Of a DNA stretch of 64,000 bases, positions 1 through 9,649 are shown piece after piece. The stretch covers positions 1 to 64,000 of the forward strand of contig JAMPBQ010000003.1 in assembly GCA_023666615.1 (NCBI GenBank), given 5' to 3'. Each line of letters starts with the position of its first letter. The stretch's first letter is position 1. The notes under the pieces were generated by a model. The model worked only from the letters and a program-made list of their open reading frames with translations. It ran no database searches and had not been told where the DNA came from. The stretch comes from Clostridium sp. (lineage in GTDB: Bacteria; Bacteroidota; Bacteroidia; Bacteroidales; Muribaculaceae). Both the position numbers and the translations under genes were made by a program.

Positions 1-324
1 CGCCAGCCAGCCGGCCAGCATGCAAACAAGCCCGGCCTTGGGCGTCATCGAATGCACCATCGCCGACCGCTCGCGGCGGAACAGCCAGAACATCCGCCAA
101 AGGCTCACGAGGTCCTTCAGAGGCGAAATGCGCCGCTCCATTTCCACGGTAATTGTCCGTGACCCGGCGTCTCTGACACTCTGGAGTTCCGGCCCATCAG
201 ACGTAACAGTCAAGACCTCATATCCCATCTTCCGCAAATCAGGAATCATCCCGACAAAGAAGCCTGTAGACAAAGATACTGTACAAGCTCGAATTATTCG
301 ATTGTTTTTGCGTTCACTTTTCAT
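1..324 (-). CDS. Glycosyltransferase family 4, N-terminal part (cut by window edge)
   Basis: An open frame starts with ATG at 322-324 and runs 108 codons to the window edge without a stop. The translation looks like the N-terminal half of a CapM/PglA-type GT4 enzyme: a start-proximal STGFFVGMIPDLRKMGYEV stretch (alpha/beta binding region), then HSMTPKAGLVCMLAGW near residue 100, matching the H-x-x-TPKAG-L signature of this group. It would add a sugar to a lipid-linked repeat unit at the inner membrane. Its ATG overlaps the stop of the upstream GT2 gene in an ATGA tetranucleotide, so the two are probably translationally coupled. Sequence composition rises in GC here, as at the edge of the AT-rich locus. 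The acceptor and donor cannot be told from this half. Confidence 0.85.
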   Translation of the reverse strand, partial: MKSERKNNRIIRACTVSLSTGFFVGMIPDLRKMGYEVLTVTSDGPELQSVRDAGSRTITVEMERRISPLKDLVSLWRMFWLFRRERSAMVHSMTPKAGLVCMLAGWLA

Positions 325-1139
325 CGAATTCGTCTAGTCAAATAAAGCAACTGCCATGGAATAAGTACCTTAAATAACTGAGGCAGACTATGTAATAAAG
401 CATTTCTAACTTCCATTTTTTTTCGCATCCTATATCCGTGTAGGAATTGGTTGATTCTAAATTTTGCTTTTCTACGTTTAAAGGTTTTTTTGTCATTTCG
501 CATCTTATATAGAAATTCAATTATGTTGTAACCCTTAAAACCATATAAATAAAGTCTATACCATAAATCAGCATCTTCTACTCTTTCAACATTTTTGTCC
601 TCGTTATATCCGCCTATAGAATTGAGGACTTCAGTCCTTATCATTGAGGGCCCGTGACAAAATGGAGTCTCATGTTTAAAATCCTCCTTAGTGGGCTTTT
701 CAATTACGGTCCCTTTTTTATAGTCGCCATTCTGGTCAAAGTATATCATTGGACAACTAACAAAAGCATAATCTGAATTATTCTCTAAAAAGTTCACTTC
801 TAATTCAAGACGTCTTGGCAATGAAATATCATCACCATCCATCCTAGCAATATATTTGCTGCATATTAAATCTATGCATTTATTGCTTGATATGGCTCGG
901 CCAAGATTTTTATCATTGTTAAGAATGTAGACATTTGTAAGATTAGAATAATTTTTGTTTACAATATCCAAAGTCGAATCGGTGGAGCCATCGTCACAAA
1001 TTACTATGCAAAAGTCCTTGTAAGTTTGATTCAGAATGGAGTCAACAGCTTCACAAATTGTACTCTCACAATTGTATATGGTCATAATAACTGACACTTT
1101 ATAGTTAGAAGTTATTAATGTACTCGGAATGCGTTCCAT
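321..1139 (-). CDS. Glycosyltransferase family 2
   Basis: A 272-residue GT-A fold enzyme. The N-terminal beta strand VSVIMTIYN is followed by DDGSTD (residues 49-54, nucleotide binding) and ARMDGDD (residues 98-104, the DXD-type metal site). The C-terminal part is rich in Arg and Lys and lacks clear membrane helices. It should transfer a sugar from a nucleotide donor to the growing surface glycan on the cytoplasmic side. The start overlaps the upstream GT2 gene by 25 bases; no later Met lies before the catalytic core, so this start is kept. The stop overlaps the next start as ATGA. Confidence 0.9.
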   Translation of the reverse strand: MERIPSTLITSNYKVSVIMTIYNCESTICEAVDSILNQTYKDFCIVICDDGSTDSTLDIVNKNYSNLTNVYILNNDKNLGRAISSNKCIDLICSKYIARMDGDDISLPRRLELEVNFLENNSDYAFVSCPMIYFDQNGDYKKGTVIEKPTKEDFKHETPFCHGPSMIRTEVLNSIGGYNEDKNVERVEDADLWYRLYLYGFKGYNIIEFLYKMRNDKKTFKRRKAKFRINQFLHGYRMRKKMEVRNALLHSLPQLFKVLIPWQLLYLTRRIR

Positions 1140-2131
1140 AATTTTGAAAAAAATCTTGAAATTCGCCAGGAATGTCTAACCCCATATAGAAATAATATTG
1201 TTTTTAAATCCAATTTTGCCAACCCATTAATTGGAATAGAAATGTGCTTGATTTTTTGAGCTAAAGAACGTTCAATGGCAGTATGGTTGGAATCTGAAAT
1301 AAAAATCAAATGCAAAACGGATAGATGAATATAGGCATATGATATCTTGGCTTGATTGTAGAACTGCGGGTAGTTTATTTCTACATCCTTTAAGATATTA
1401 TCCCATGATTCTATGAATTTTAATTTTTCGGCATTAAACTTCCATTCGCTAAGGCTGCCTTTATTTAAGATATAGTGGTAGAGTGGTCTGTCTGACAGTC
1501 CGGCCTTATTTATCAACTTCAGCAATCGCCATATAAAATCAGAGTCTTCGGCGTAATTCCAATTTTCTTTGAATTGCAGCTTCTTTAACAAATCAGTTCT
1601 GATTAATTTTGTCCAAAGATTTCCATGCAAAAGCGTAAGTCGTAAATATTGCAGAATAAGCTCATCTTTGTTATAAATGGAATAACCCTTTGCAGGATTT
1701 GCAATTAAGAATTTAACGCCATCTTCTTTTATGCATACAGCGCTGCAACCACATAAATCTAAATTATCGCGAATCATATAAGATAGAAGAAATTCTATCA
1801 TGTTGCTTTCAATATAATCATCAGAATCAATGAATATAGACGCAAATCCATTTGCCGCTTCTAATAAATTATTTCGAGCCTTGGATATACCGACTTTTAT
1901 ATTTCCAATCAAGCGAAAGCGTTTGTCTTTGTCTATGATTTCTGCAAATATTGATTCTGAGTTATCTGTCGAACCGTCATTATAAATCAACACTTCAATA
2001 TTTTCATATGTCTGCTTTCGGAGGCTCTCCAAACATCGTTTTATCCAGGGTTCAGAGTTATATGCAGGTACTAAAATTGAGACGAGTGGACGAAATTCTG
2101 TATCGTTCACAGTGTTGTTGTAGGTTGTCAA
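1115..2131 (-). CDS. Glycosyltransferase family 2
   Basis: A 338-residue GT2 enzyme with a short N-terminal extension, then VSILVPAYNSEPWI, the NDGSTD nucleotide-binding motif (residues 51-56) and the metal-binding FIDSDDY near residue 100. This is the type common in Bacteroidales capsule operons (WcaA-like). It overlaps the upstream GT4 gene by 4 bases, which places it in the same operon and suggests coupled translation. The sugar specificity cannot be read from the sequence. Confidence 0.9.
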   Translation of the reverse strand: MTTYNNTVNDTEFRPLVSILVPAYNSEPWIKRCLESLRKQTYENIEVLIYNDGSTDNSESIFAEIIDKDKRFRLIGNIKVGISKARNNLLEAANGFASIFIDSDDYIESNMIEFLLSYMIRDNLDLCGCSAVCIKEDGVKFLIANPAKGYSIYNKDELILQYLRLTLLHGNLWTKLIRTDLLKKLQFKENWNYAEDSDFIWRLLKLINKAGLSDRPLYHYILNKGSLSEWKFNAEKLKFIESWDNILKDVEINYPQFYNQAKISYAYIHLSVLHLIFISDSNHTAIERSLAQKIKHISIPINGLAKLDLKTILFLYGVRHSWRISRFFSKLWNAFRVH

Positions 2132-3282
2132 TTCGCTTGGGTTAGATCATTAAACAGCTTTTCCCACTGATCTGTGATTCTTTCGAGGTCATAGTCTTTT
2201 ACATGTTCAAGTGCGGCTAGCGCCATCTTTTCACGTTGTCTCTCGTCGGTCATTAGTCTTTTGCACTCATTTATATAGGCCTTTTTATCCATCGCTTTCA
2301 CGATGGATCCACAGATGCGAGGAGTGCCATCTGCCTCAGGTCTGTTTTTATCCTCGCAAATTTTATGATATGCCGTTACGACATCATAAACTATTGGAAC
2401 ACACCCATACTGCATAGCCTCTGGCATGACCATGGGAAACCCCTCATAGAATGATGGCAAGAGGAGGATTGAAGCATCCTTATAATACGGGGATGGATCA
2501 ACTCTGCCATTGAATATTACACGCTCCAAACGGTGTCTCTTTGCATATGCTTTCATCACGGGCATATCAGGCCCATCACCGCATATCACTAATTCCCAAT
2601 CTGAGAATTCTCTAAAAAGAGACTTCCACAACTGCATTACAAAACGTGTGTTTTTTTGGTTATGAACCAGTCTTCCGACAAATAGCAATTGCTTTTTCTT
2701 GGGGCTGTAAGCGTAATCGACCTGAGGAAATCCATTAGGAATGGCACCGATTATCTTTTTTTCAACATTATTGGGGAGCCCATATCCATCATCTAACAGT
2801 ATAAATTTATCTACTCCCAAGGACCTCTCGTATAATTTCTTTTGATGGAGATAATTTCTGCGGGGAGTGTTTATCCAAAATAGCAAATTATATAGGGACT
2901 CTTTTAGATTAAAAAAATTGAAATTGCCGAGCAATCTTTCCGTGTCATGACCCGTGGCTTCTGTTGTGGTGTGGATGCATCTGATGATTCTAACATCAGA
3001 TTTAATCCTAATATGAGTTTGGCTCTCATCAAAGCCATATTGGTCAATCAGGATGTCGATTCCTTGCTTATTAACAATTTCATCTATGCGTTTGGCGGCA
3101 TCATCAGAGGCATCATGTTTAGGAATTCGAAAATTGCGTTCTCCATCATCGTCCCCATAATAAAAGAAATTAAAAATTTTGTGGCCTCGTTTGCTTAGGG
3201 AGTTAGTGAGGTTGAAAGTCACTCTGTCCACTCCTCCAACAGTGGGGCTAACTCTATTAACAGTAAAAAAAGCTATATTCAT
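2128..3282 (-). CDS. Glycosyltransferase family 4 (GT-B)
   Basis: A 384-residue retaining GT-B glycosyltransferase. The N-terminal Gly-rich loop GGVDRVTFNL lies near residue 17. The start of the second Rossmann domain is LLFVGRLVHNQKN near residue 200, followed by CGDGPDM and the E-x7-E donor-site motif in FEGFPMVMPEAMQYG. It probably builds part of the repeat unit of the surface polysaccharide. Spacing is 7 bases to the upstream GT2 gene and a 4-base overlap with the downstream one. No signal peptide is seen, so it is expected to act in the cytoplasm or at the membrane face. Confidence 0.9.
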   Translation of the reverse strand: MNIAFFTVNRVSPTVGGVDRVTFNLTNSLSKRGHKIFNFFYYGDDDGERNFRIPKHDASDDAAKRIDEIVNKQGIDILIDQYGFDESQTHIRIKSDVRIIRCIHTTTEATGHDTERLLGNFNFFNLKESLYNLLFWINTPRRNYLHQKKLYERSLGVDKFILLDDGYGLPNNVEKKIIGAIPNGFPQVDYAYSPKKKQLLFVGRLVHNQKNTRFVMQLWKSLFREFSDWELVICGDGPDMPVMKAYAKRHRLERVIFNGRVDPSPYYKDASILLLPSFYEGFPMVMPEAMQYGCVPIVYDVVTAYHKICEDKNRPEADGTPRICGSIVKAMDKKAYINECKRLMTDERQREKMALAALEHVKDYDLERITDQWEKLFNDLTQAN

Positions 3283-3289
3283 AAAGATG

Positions 3290-4294
3290 TCAAAATGTTA
3301 TTTTATAAGCCTCTATCAGATTAAAAAAATTACAATAAATCTTCGTGATTAAACGATACATGGGTTTGACTGTATGAGGCAATTGTTCATCAGGAGAAGC
3401 AAAACTTCGTCGATAGTTTATATCCACATCCAGACAATAGGTATCTGCAATTATTCTCATCAACGAATATGGAAGGTGTACTTTACGGATTACTTCTTCT
3501 GCTATTTCTCGTCGTTTAGGACCAACTCTAGCATATACCTTGTATGAATCATTGTCGGCAAAACGGTATAACATGTTTGGCTTCCGAATTTTTACAGCTC
3601 CGTACTTGTAACAATATCTAACTAACAATTCATAATCTATAATTGGACTTGCATCTGGATTAAATCCTCCTAATGAAATTAGATTATCAAGATTAAAAAT
3701 TGTGGCCTCACAATTGCCCATATTTAGACATAGAGCTCTTGCCAAAGACACCTTGGCAACTTCACGTGGCTTGAAAATCAATAATCGTCTTTTTAAAGCA
3801 AATTCATCATCATCCAATAAATACGATCCGTTCTTATCAACAGGACGATTGCTGGATATGACCATTTTTGAAGGATTCTTGCTGGCTATTTTCATGCAAG
3901 TAGATAATGTCGTAGGCAAAAATACATCATCATCATGTAAAAATGTCACAAATTTTCCACGCGCTTTTTGTATCCCTCTGTTCCAATTACCGACAGCTCC
4001 AATATTTTCAGAATTTCGAAAGTATCTGACCAGTGGACTATTAAACTTTTCTACAATCTGATAGTTTTTATTGCTCACTGTTATATCGTTGTCAACTATG
4101 ACTATCTCATAACTGCCCACCCAATCTTGTTGTATAGCAGACATTAATGCCACCGGGAAATAGTCATAATTTTTATATACCGGCATTATGATTGAAACTT
4201 CCGGATTTTTTGGGCAATATTCCGATTCCCATTCAATATTGCACTCAACATTTTCAATCTTTGAAAAATAATTCTTTTGTTCAAATATTGACAT
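3290..4294 (-). CDS. Glycosyltransferase family 2
   Basis: A 334-residue GT2-type enzyme. It has EVSIIMPVYKNYDYF at the N-terminus, VDNDIT in place of the usual DDGS nucleotide-binding motif, and HDDDVF as the DXD metal site. The C-terminal third is helical and carries no recognised domain. It lies 70 bases downstream of the YerE-like gene, so it is a reasonable candidate for the transferase that handles the unusual CDP-sugar. That link rests on position only. Confidence 0.88.
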   Translation of the reverse strand: MSIFEQKNYFSKIENVECNIEWESEYCPKNPEVSIIMPVYKNYDYFPVALMSAIQQDWVGSYEIVIVDNDITVSNKNYQIVEKFNSPLVRYFRNSENIGAVGNWNRGIQKARGKFVTFLHDDDVFLPTTLSTCMKIASKNPSKMVISSNRPVDKNGSYLLDDDEFALKRRLLIFKPREVAKVSLARALCLNMGNCEATIFNLDNLISLGGFNPDASPIIDYELLVRYCYKYGAVKIRKPNMLYRFADNDSYKVYARVGPKRREIAEEVIRKVHLPYSLMRIIADTYCLDVDINYRRSFASPDEQLPHTVKPMYRLITKIYCNFFNLIEAYKITF

Positions 4295-4364
4295 AGATAT
4301 ATAATATTTGATTGAATTTAGTATTATAAAGCCTTATAATATTTGATAGAATAGAGTCTTATTG

Positions 4365-6161
4365 TTACTTGTCCGTTTTGGAAACGCTCATTATTTCTTC
4401 TAATTTTTCTCTTGGAAGTAATGGTTTCATATCTTCCAATGGCCGAGAAAACATATTTCCCTCTGAGTCACGAGCACTTGCTTGCCGCGGCTCTATAAGC
4501 TGAGTAGGAGATACATTAACAATAATAACACATGGATCATGTGAGCACATGGACTTGTTGACGATATAATCTAATTCATAGGCATTTCTAATTGTTAGCG
4601 TACTAAGTCCATAAGCTTCAGAAATTTTTTTGATACTGCCTATTGTAAGACCGCTCTCCGGACTACAACCAACTAAATGTCCGTCAAATACATTAGTTTG
4701 TGTATTGCGAATAGTTGAATATCCTTTATTGTCCAACACAAAGATCTTAATTGGTAAATTGCCTCTTCTTATTACTTCAAGTTCTTGTGAATTCATTACA
4801 AATCCACCATCACCAACTACGCAAACAATTCTTTTCCCTGTTGCATATGCGCCACCAATAGCTGCAGGTATGCCATTCCCCATTGAAGACAGCCCTTTTG
4901 TAATATAAACTTCTTGGCCTTTTTTTACCTTAAAGGCTTGTATCGTTGCATCTACACATGTTCCCGCTCGACCACCCACAAATACATCATCAACTTGCAT
5001 ATGTTTTGATATACATTCTATAAGCAGGTATGAGTTAACGAAAACTTTATCATTCTTCCATTCTTCCTTTATGATAGGAAATTCTTTCCGCCACTGCTGT
5101 GATTGCTTAACCCAATCTTCATATATAGAATTATCTATATCAAGAGCATTGTTTAAAGCATTGATAAAATCTCCAGCATCTGCATGAACCTTAATGTATG
5201 GATGTATATTATTTTTATTCAGTTCTGCTTCATCGATGTCAACCATGATAAGTTTTGCATTTTTTGCAAAGCCATCAAAGTTATAGCCAGTTTGCAACAA
5301 AGATAATCTTGTCCCTATTGTAATCAGCAAGTCGGCATTTTGGAGCGTGAAATTTGCGGCACGTTGCCCAACAGCTCCAGGACGCCCTGCATATAAGGGA
5401 TGGCTTTCTTCCAACAAATCTATACAATTCCAATGCACCAACACTGGAGCCCCAATTTTGTCAACGAGTTTCCTAAATTCACTTCTCGCTTTAGCTATAG
5501 CAATTCCGTAACCTCCATAAATCACTGGTCTTTTAGATTTTTTAATCAATTCTATCACTTGGTCAATCTGACTTTGTGAAACAGACGGCTTAAGGGTAAT
5601 TTCATTAAAGCCAACTAATGTCGATTCGTCTATTATAGAAGCCTGGACGTCAACTGGGATATCGAGGAGTACGGGGCCTGGACGTCCATCTTTGCACAAG
5701 AATACAGCTTTTTCCAGTTCATATCTGATAGATTGAGGATCATTTATCAACTTTGCGTATTTCGTGATAGGTCTAGCAATATCAACTATCCTAACCTCTT
5801 GAACTCCATACTGTCGCAAATTCGGGTCTGGAGCTATATCTGCACGTTTGCATTGACCAGTAATAACAAGTAAAGGGGTGGATTCAATCCAAGAACAAGC
5901 TATACCTGTTAATGTATTCGTGGCACCTGGTCCGCACGTTGCTACAATGACTCCTATATTATTTGTTATGCGAGCATATGATTCAGCGGCAAACGTACAC
6001 CCTTGTTCATGGAGCATGAATACCGGTTTGATACTTTTTGAGTAACCAATAGAATCATTAATATGCATGGTCATTCCACCGGTAAACATGAAAACATGTT
6101 TTACACCAATGTTTTCGAGGAACTGTATTATATAATCAGAAACTTTCACCATAATAGACAA
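4365..6161 (-). CDS. YerE-like thiamine-diphosphate-dependent enzyme (acetolactate synthase fold)
   Basis: A 598-residue three-domain enzyme of the acetohydroxyacid synthase family. The cofactor-activating Glu is in HEQGCTFAAESYAR, the central FAD/nucleotide domain includes VIYGGYGIA, and the C-terminal ThDP site is GDGGFVMNSQELE followed by the LDNKGY Asn. On family grounds alone it could be a biosynthetic acetolactate synthase. However, it has no regulatory subunit beside it and follows rfbF-rfbH-rfbG and a sugar reductase. In Yersinia pseudotuberculosis that context belongs to YerE, which moves a two-carbon unit from pyruvate onto C4 of CDP-3,6-dideoxy-4-keto-D-glucose. I infer the same or a closely related branching step here. 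The start at MSIMVKVSDYI is chosen; the Met at residue 4 is a possible alternative. Confidence 0.75.
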   Translation of the reverse strand: MSIMVKVSDYIIQFLENIGVKHVFMFTGGMTMHINDSIGYSKSIKPVFMLHEQGCTFAAESYARITNNIGVIVATCGPGATNTLTGIACSWIESTPLLVITGQCKRADIAPDPNLRQYGVQEVRIVDIARPITKYAKLINDPQSIRYELEKAVFLCKDGRPGPVLLDIPVDVQASIIDESTLVGFNEITLKPSVSQSQIDQVIELIKKSKRPVIYGGYGIAIAKARSEFRKLVDKIGAPVLVHWNCIDLLEESHPLYAGRPGAVGQRAANFTLQNADLLITIGTRLSLLQTGYNFDGFAKNAKLIMVDIDEAELNKNNIHPYIKVHADAGDFINALNNALDIDNSIYEDWVKQSQQWRKEFPIIKEEWKNDKVFVNSYLLIECISKHMQVDDVFVGGRAGTCVDATIQAFKVKKGQEVYITKGLSSMGNGIPAAIGGAYATGKRIVCVVGDGGFVMNSQELEVIRRGNLPIKIFVLDNKGYSTIRNTQTNVFDGHLVGCSPESGLTIGSIKKISEAYGLSTLTIRNAYELDYIVNKSMCSHDPCVIIVNVSPTQLIEPRQASARDSEGNMFSRPLEDMKPLLPREKLEEIMSVSKTDK

Positions 6162-6268
6162 TTATTTAGGTAATTTTAAATTTTAGATTTAAACTTTTTG
6201 TTTTGAGTATATAGAACATACTAACTAAAATGTCATAAGGTCGGACTAAAAGTTAATCAGATATAACT

Positions 6269-7174
6269 TTAATGACGACTTTCTTCCTTCCATTTTCCAG
6301 ACAATCTGTCTAAGTCTATTAAATGTTTATTATTTTTAATATGTGTATACACTTTAATTATACTGTCTTTCAAGGATGTAAATGTGTCAAATTCATTGAC
6401 TAATCTACTATTGTCAGCTGTATATTCTCTATTAAAACCTTCTTTTTCAATGTGGATCTTTAAATCATGGTTGTCTGATATTCCACAAATGATATTTGCT
6501 AATTCGCTCAAATTTACTGTACAAGATGTGAGATTGTAATCATGATAATGAAGGTCGTTTAAGATACCATAACGTAAAAAAGACACCACATCATCAATAT
6601 CTATAAAGGAAAATCTACAATTTTGCTGTAAATTTAATGTCATATTATATACACTTCTTGCACAAAGATTGCTTACAACATTATGCCAATATGGCTCATT
6701 GGGATTTATAGTTCCAAAGAGTCTTAAGTTATAAATATTACTACTGTTAATTGCATGATTATTTATAACATATTTTACAAATCCATATTTATCCTTTGGC
6801 ATTCTTGATAAGAAGTCGATTTCACGGAATTCAATTATAGATAATGACTTATCAAATTCCGCTCCACTTCCAAAGTAGAACATTTTCTTGAATTTATCAG
6901 AATGCTTAGTAAGATTAAAATACATTCTAAGATTACTTTCTACTTCTCTGCTTTCATCATATGAATCATGACCGCGAGAAGGCGCTATCAAAGCTGAGTG
7001 GATAACAAAATCAATTGTGTGACTGTTAAAATATTCGGTCACGGCAATAGTATCCGTCAAGTCTAATTCTCTACTTGATGGCGATAAAATCTTGTAATCT
7101 TTTACAAGGTCACTTTTGATTCTTGGCCCCGTTACTCCATTGGGGCCTGCTCCAGTTATGAGAATTGTCTGCAT
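6269..7174 (-). CDS. Extended SDR sugar reductase/epimerase, YerF-like candidate
   Basis: A 301-residue NAD(P)-dependent short-chain dehydrogenase of the extended (sugar nucleotide) type. The glycine-rich loop is atypical (TGAGPNGVTG near residue 7). The catalytic Tyr-Lys pair is in DKYGFVKY. In the yersiniose pathway YerF reduces the ketone of the two-carbon branch after YerE has acted. The position of this gene, directly between rfbG and the YerE-like gene, fits that role. It could instead be an ordinary epimerase. It is 11 bases downstream of rfbG and 107 bases upstream of the next gene. Confidence 0.7.
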   Translation of the reverse strand: MQTILITGAGPNGVTGPRIKSDLVKDYKILSPSSRELDLTDTIAVTEYFNSHTIDFVIHSALIAPSRGHDSYDESREVESNLRMYFNLTKHSDKFKKMFYFGSGAEFDKSLSIIEFREIDFLSRMPKDKYGFVKYVINNHAINSSNIYNLRLFGTINPNEPYWHNVVSNLCARSVYNMTLNLQQNCRFSFIDIDDVVSFLRYGILNDLHYHDYNLTSCTVNLSELANIICGISDNHDLKIHIEKEGFNREYTADNSRLVNEFDTFTSLKDSIIKVYTHIKNNKHLIDLDRLSGKWKEESRH

Positions 7175-7185
7175 ACAATACTGCT

Positions 7186-8283
7186 TTAAAATCTATGTTT
7201 TGAACGTCCTTTACAATACTCACAAATTTGATTTAAACACAAATTGTAATCGTTTGTATCCTGATATCTTGTATACCATTCTACTGTCATGGATATAGTT
7301 TGGTCGATGTCCAAAGACGGTTCCCATCCTAGCCGAAATTTTGCTTTTGATACATCTAGCATGAGTAGATTCGCTTCATGCAAAGCAGTAGGGTCTGACA
7401 CATCTCTTAAACTACCGCTTCCATAACACTTAATAACTTTTTCGGCAACTTGCCAAACTGTGGAGATTGATTCGAGGTTGGGTCCGAAATTCCATCCTTC
7501 ACAGAATTCGGTGGGAGCGTACCACATTTTTTTTGCCAGAAGCATGTATCCGCTCAGCGGTTCCAATACATGTTGCCATGGGCGTATTGACTGAGGCGAG
7601 CGAATCTCGATAGGACGATTGCCTTCTAAAGATCTTATACAGTCGGGAATTATACGGTCGAGTGACCAATCTCCTCCGCCTATCACATTACCGGCACGTA
7701 CACTAGCTATCGACTTACCATGTTGTGAGAATTTTTCAGGATTAAAGAAGCTTCTACGCCATGATGAGATAGCTATCTCGGCAGCGCCCTTTGAAGAGGA
7801 ATATGGGTCGTATCCTCCCATTGGCTCATTTTCTCGGTAGCCCCAAATTTGTTCTTTATTCTCATAGCATTTATCAGTTGTTATCATAACACCGACTTTG
7901 ACGCTGTCTGTGGAACGAATCGCCTCCAATATGTTAATGGTTCCCATTACATTGGTCCAATAAGTTTCAACCGGTATTTCATAGCTTAAGCGCACAAGCG
8001 GCTGTGCTGCAAGATGAAAGACTATTTCAGGCTGATGTTCCGCAAATATTTCTTTCATCTTATCGCCATCACGTATATCGGCGCGAATGTCGGCCATGAT
8101 CCTTCTGCCAATTTTCGAAAGCACGAAGTTATCTCGTTCGGAAGCGGGCTCAAGGCCGACTCCAATAACTTCAGCGCCAAGCGCATGAAGCCATACAGAG
8201 AGCCACGAACCCTTGAAGCCAGTATGTCCAGTCACCAGTACACGCTTCCCTTTATAGAAATTGTTGAAAATATCCAATTCCAT
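7186..8283 (-). CDS. rfbG: CDP-glucose 4,6-dehydratase
   Basis: A 365-residue extended SDR that converts CDP-D-glucose to CDP-4-dehydro-6-deoxy-D-glucose. The sequence shows the NAD loop GHTGFKGSW (residues 19-27), the TTDKCYEN segment with the catalytic Thr-Asp-Lys triad, and the YSSSKGAAE Tyr-Lys pair. The full length matches RfbG/DdhB. It sits 3 bases after rfbH and 11 bases before the YerF-like gene, so it is cotranscribed with the other CDP-sugar genes. Confidence 0.95.
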   Translation of the reverse strand: MELDIFNNFYKGKRVLVTGHTGFKGSWLSVWLHALGAEVIGVGLEPASERDNFVLSKIGRRIMADIRADIRDGDKMKEIFAEHQPEIVFHLAAQPLVRLSYEIPVETYWTNVMGTINILEAIRSTDSVKVGVMITTDKCYENKEQIWGYRENEPMGGYDPYSSSKGAAEIAISSWRRSFFNPEKFSQHGKSIASVRAGNVIGGGDWSLDRIIPDCIRSLEGNRPIEIRSPQSIRPWQHVLEPLSGYMLLAKKMWYAPTEFCEGWNFGPNLESISTVWQVAEKVIKCYGSGSLRDVSDPTALHEANLLMLDVSKAKFRLGWEPSLDIDQTISMTVEWYTRYQDTNDYNLCLNQICEYCKGRSKHRF

Positions 8284-8286
8284 GGT

Positions 8287-9630
8287 TTATTTGTAGCTAG
8301 AGATGAAATCCTTTATGGTGTTGACCATGTAGGCTAACATCTCATAGGTCATTCCAGGGTATACTCCAATCCAAAAAGTATTGTTCATTATGAAATCGGT
8401 CGATTTCAAATCACCTACGACCCTATAGCCCTGGCCATCTTGCTTTAATTGGCCAAAGGCTGGATGCTTTAGCAAATTTCCAGCGAATAAGTTGCGTGTC
8501 TGGATCTTATGCGTTTCAAGATGCTTGACCAGCTCATTGCGTGTAAAGGGTGCATTATCCTCTACCGAGATTAGGAATCCGAACCATGAGGGATTTGAAT
8601 TCTTCTGTGGTTCAGGAAGGATTAGCCAGGGAGTTCCTTCAAGGGCTTTACGCAGCACGTCAAAGTTGCGGCGGCGACGCTCTACAATGTCGTCAAGTTT
8701 TTTTAGTTGCGCGCAACCTATAGCAGCCTGCATATCTGTCACTTTAAGGTTGTATCCGAAGTGAGAGTATACATATTTGTGATCATAGCCTAGGGGAAGC
8801 TCGCCAAACTGTTTAGTGAAACGACACCCACACGTGTTGTCTACTCCACCCATGCACCAGCAGTCTCGACCCCAGTCGCGAAACGAATTGACAAGTCGAT
8901 GTAGCAAGGGGTTATTTGTATAAACCGCACCTCCTTCACCCATTGTCATATGGTGCGGTGGATAGAATGAGCTGGTGCCAAGATCTCCAACAGTGCCTGT
9001 TTTGCGTATTTCCCCCGCTATTTCATAAGTAGAGCCAAGAGCATCACAGTTGTCTTCAACAAGCCAGAGATTATTTTTGTCACAAAACTCTTTGACAGTT
9101 TTAAGGTCAAATGGGTTGCCTAGGGAGTGCGCTATCATCACGGCTTTGGTTTTTGATGAGAGCGCGGCCTCGAGCTTTGTAACATCTATGTTGTATTCGG
9201 GGATGGTTACATCTACAAATACCGGAATTGCGCCATATTGGATGCAAGGTGTCACGGTTGTGGGGAAACCGCATGCGACAGTGATAACTTCATCGCCGCG
9301 TTTTATTTGCCTTTCTCCAAGTTCAGGGGAAGTCAAGACCGAAAAGGCAAGTAGATTGGCCGACGATCCGGAATTTGTCAGGGAACAATATTTTACTCCC
9401 AACCATTTAGCGAATTCTGTTTCGAATTTCTTTGCCCAGGGGCCGGCTGTCAGCCAAAAGTCAAGTGATGAATCAACAAGATTGACCATTTCAGCATCAT
9501 CGAAATAACGGCCTCCATAATTAACAAAAGTCGCACCAGGCACAAACTCTTTTATTTTTCCGTGAGTCTCCTTGAAGTATTCTTTCGTCAACTCAAGAAT
9601 CTGTTGTTTTAATTCTTCTTTTTTTGACAT
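8287..9630 (-). CDS. rfbH: CDP-4-dehydro-6-deoxyglucose 3-dehydratase (E1)
   Basis: A 447-residue PMP-dependent enzyme of the DegT/DnrJ/EryC1 fold. It removes the C3 hydroxyl of CDP-4-keto-6-deoxyglucose on the way to 3,6-dideoxyhexoses. Two features identify E1 rather than an aminotransferase. The Schiff-base lysine is replaced by His in [12 protein letters not shown], and four Cys (in EDNCDALG and RDCWCMGG, then DNTC) form the [2Fe-2S] ligand set. I count C-x61-C-x-C-x7-C; the published family spacing has a slightly shorter first gap. E1 needs an iron-sulfur flavoprotein partner (E3, DdhD/RfbI), and no such gene is in this window. Confidence 0.95.
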   Translation of the reverse strand: MSKKEELKQQILELTKEYFKETHGKIKEFVPGATFVNYGGRYFDDAEMVNLVDSSLDFWLTAGPWAKKFETEFAKWLGVKYCSLTNSGSSANLLAFSVLTSPELGERQIKRGDEVITVACGFPTTVTPCIQYGAIPVFVDVTIPEYNIDVTKLEAALSSKTKAVMIAHSLGNPFDLKTVKEFCDKNNLWLVEDNCDALGSTYEIAGEIRKTGTVGDLGTSSFYPPHHMTMGEGGAVYTNNPLLHRLVNSFRDWGRDCWCMGGVDNTCGCRFTKQFGELPLGYDHKYVYSHFGYNLKVTDMQAAIGCAQLKKLDDIVERRRRNFDVLRKALEGTPWLILPEPQKNSNPSWFGFLISVEDNAPFTRNELVKHLETHKIQTRNLFAGNLLKHPAFGQLKQDGQGYRVVGDLKSTDFIMNNTFWIGVYPGMTYEMLAYMVNTIKDFISSYK

Positions 9631-9649
9631 TGTTTTGATTTTATATCAT

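Noticed and set aside
4365..6161. Biosynthetic acetolactate synthase (ilvB) for branched-chain amino acids
   Set aside because: No ilvN, ilvC or ilvD neighbours, and it sits inside a CDP-sugar cassette; a YerE-like role fits the context better.
8287..9630. Sugar aminotransferase of the DegT family
   Set aside because: The catalytic Lys is replaced by His and the four iron-sulfur Cys are present, which marks the dehydratase E1.
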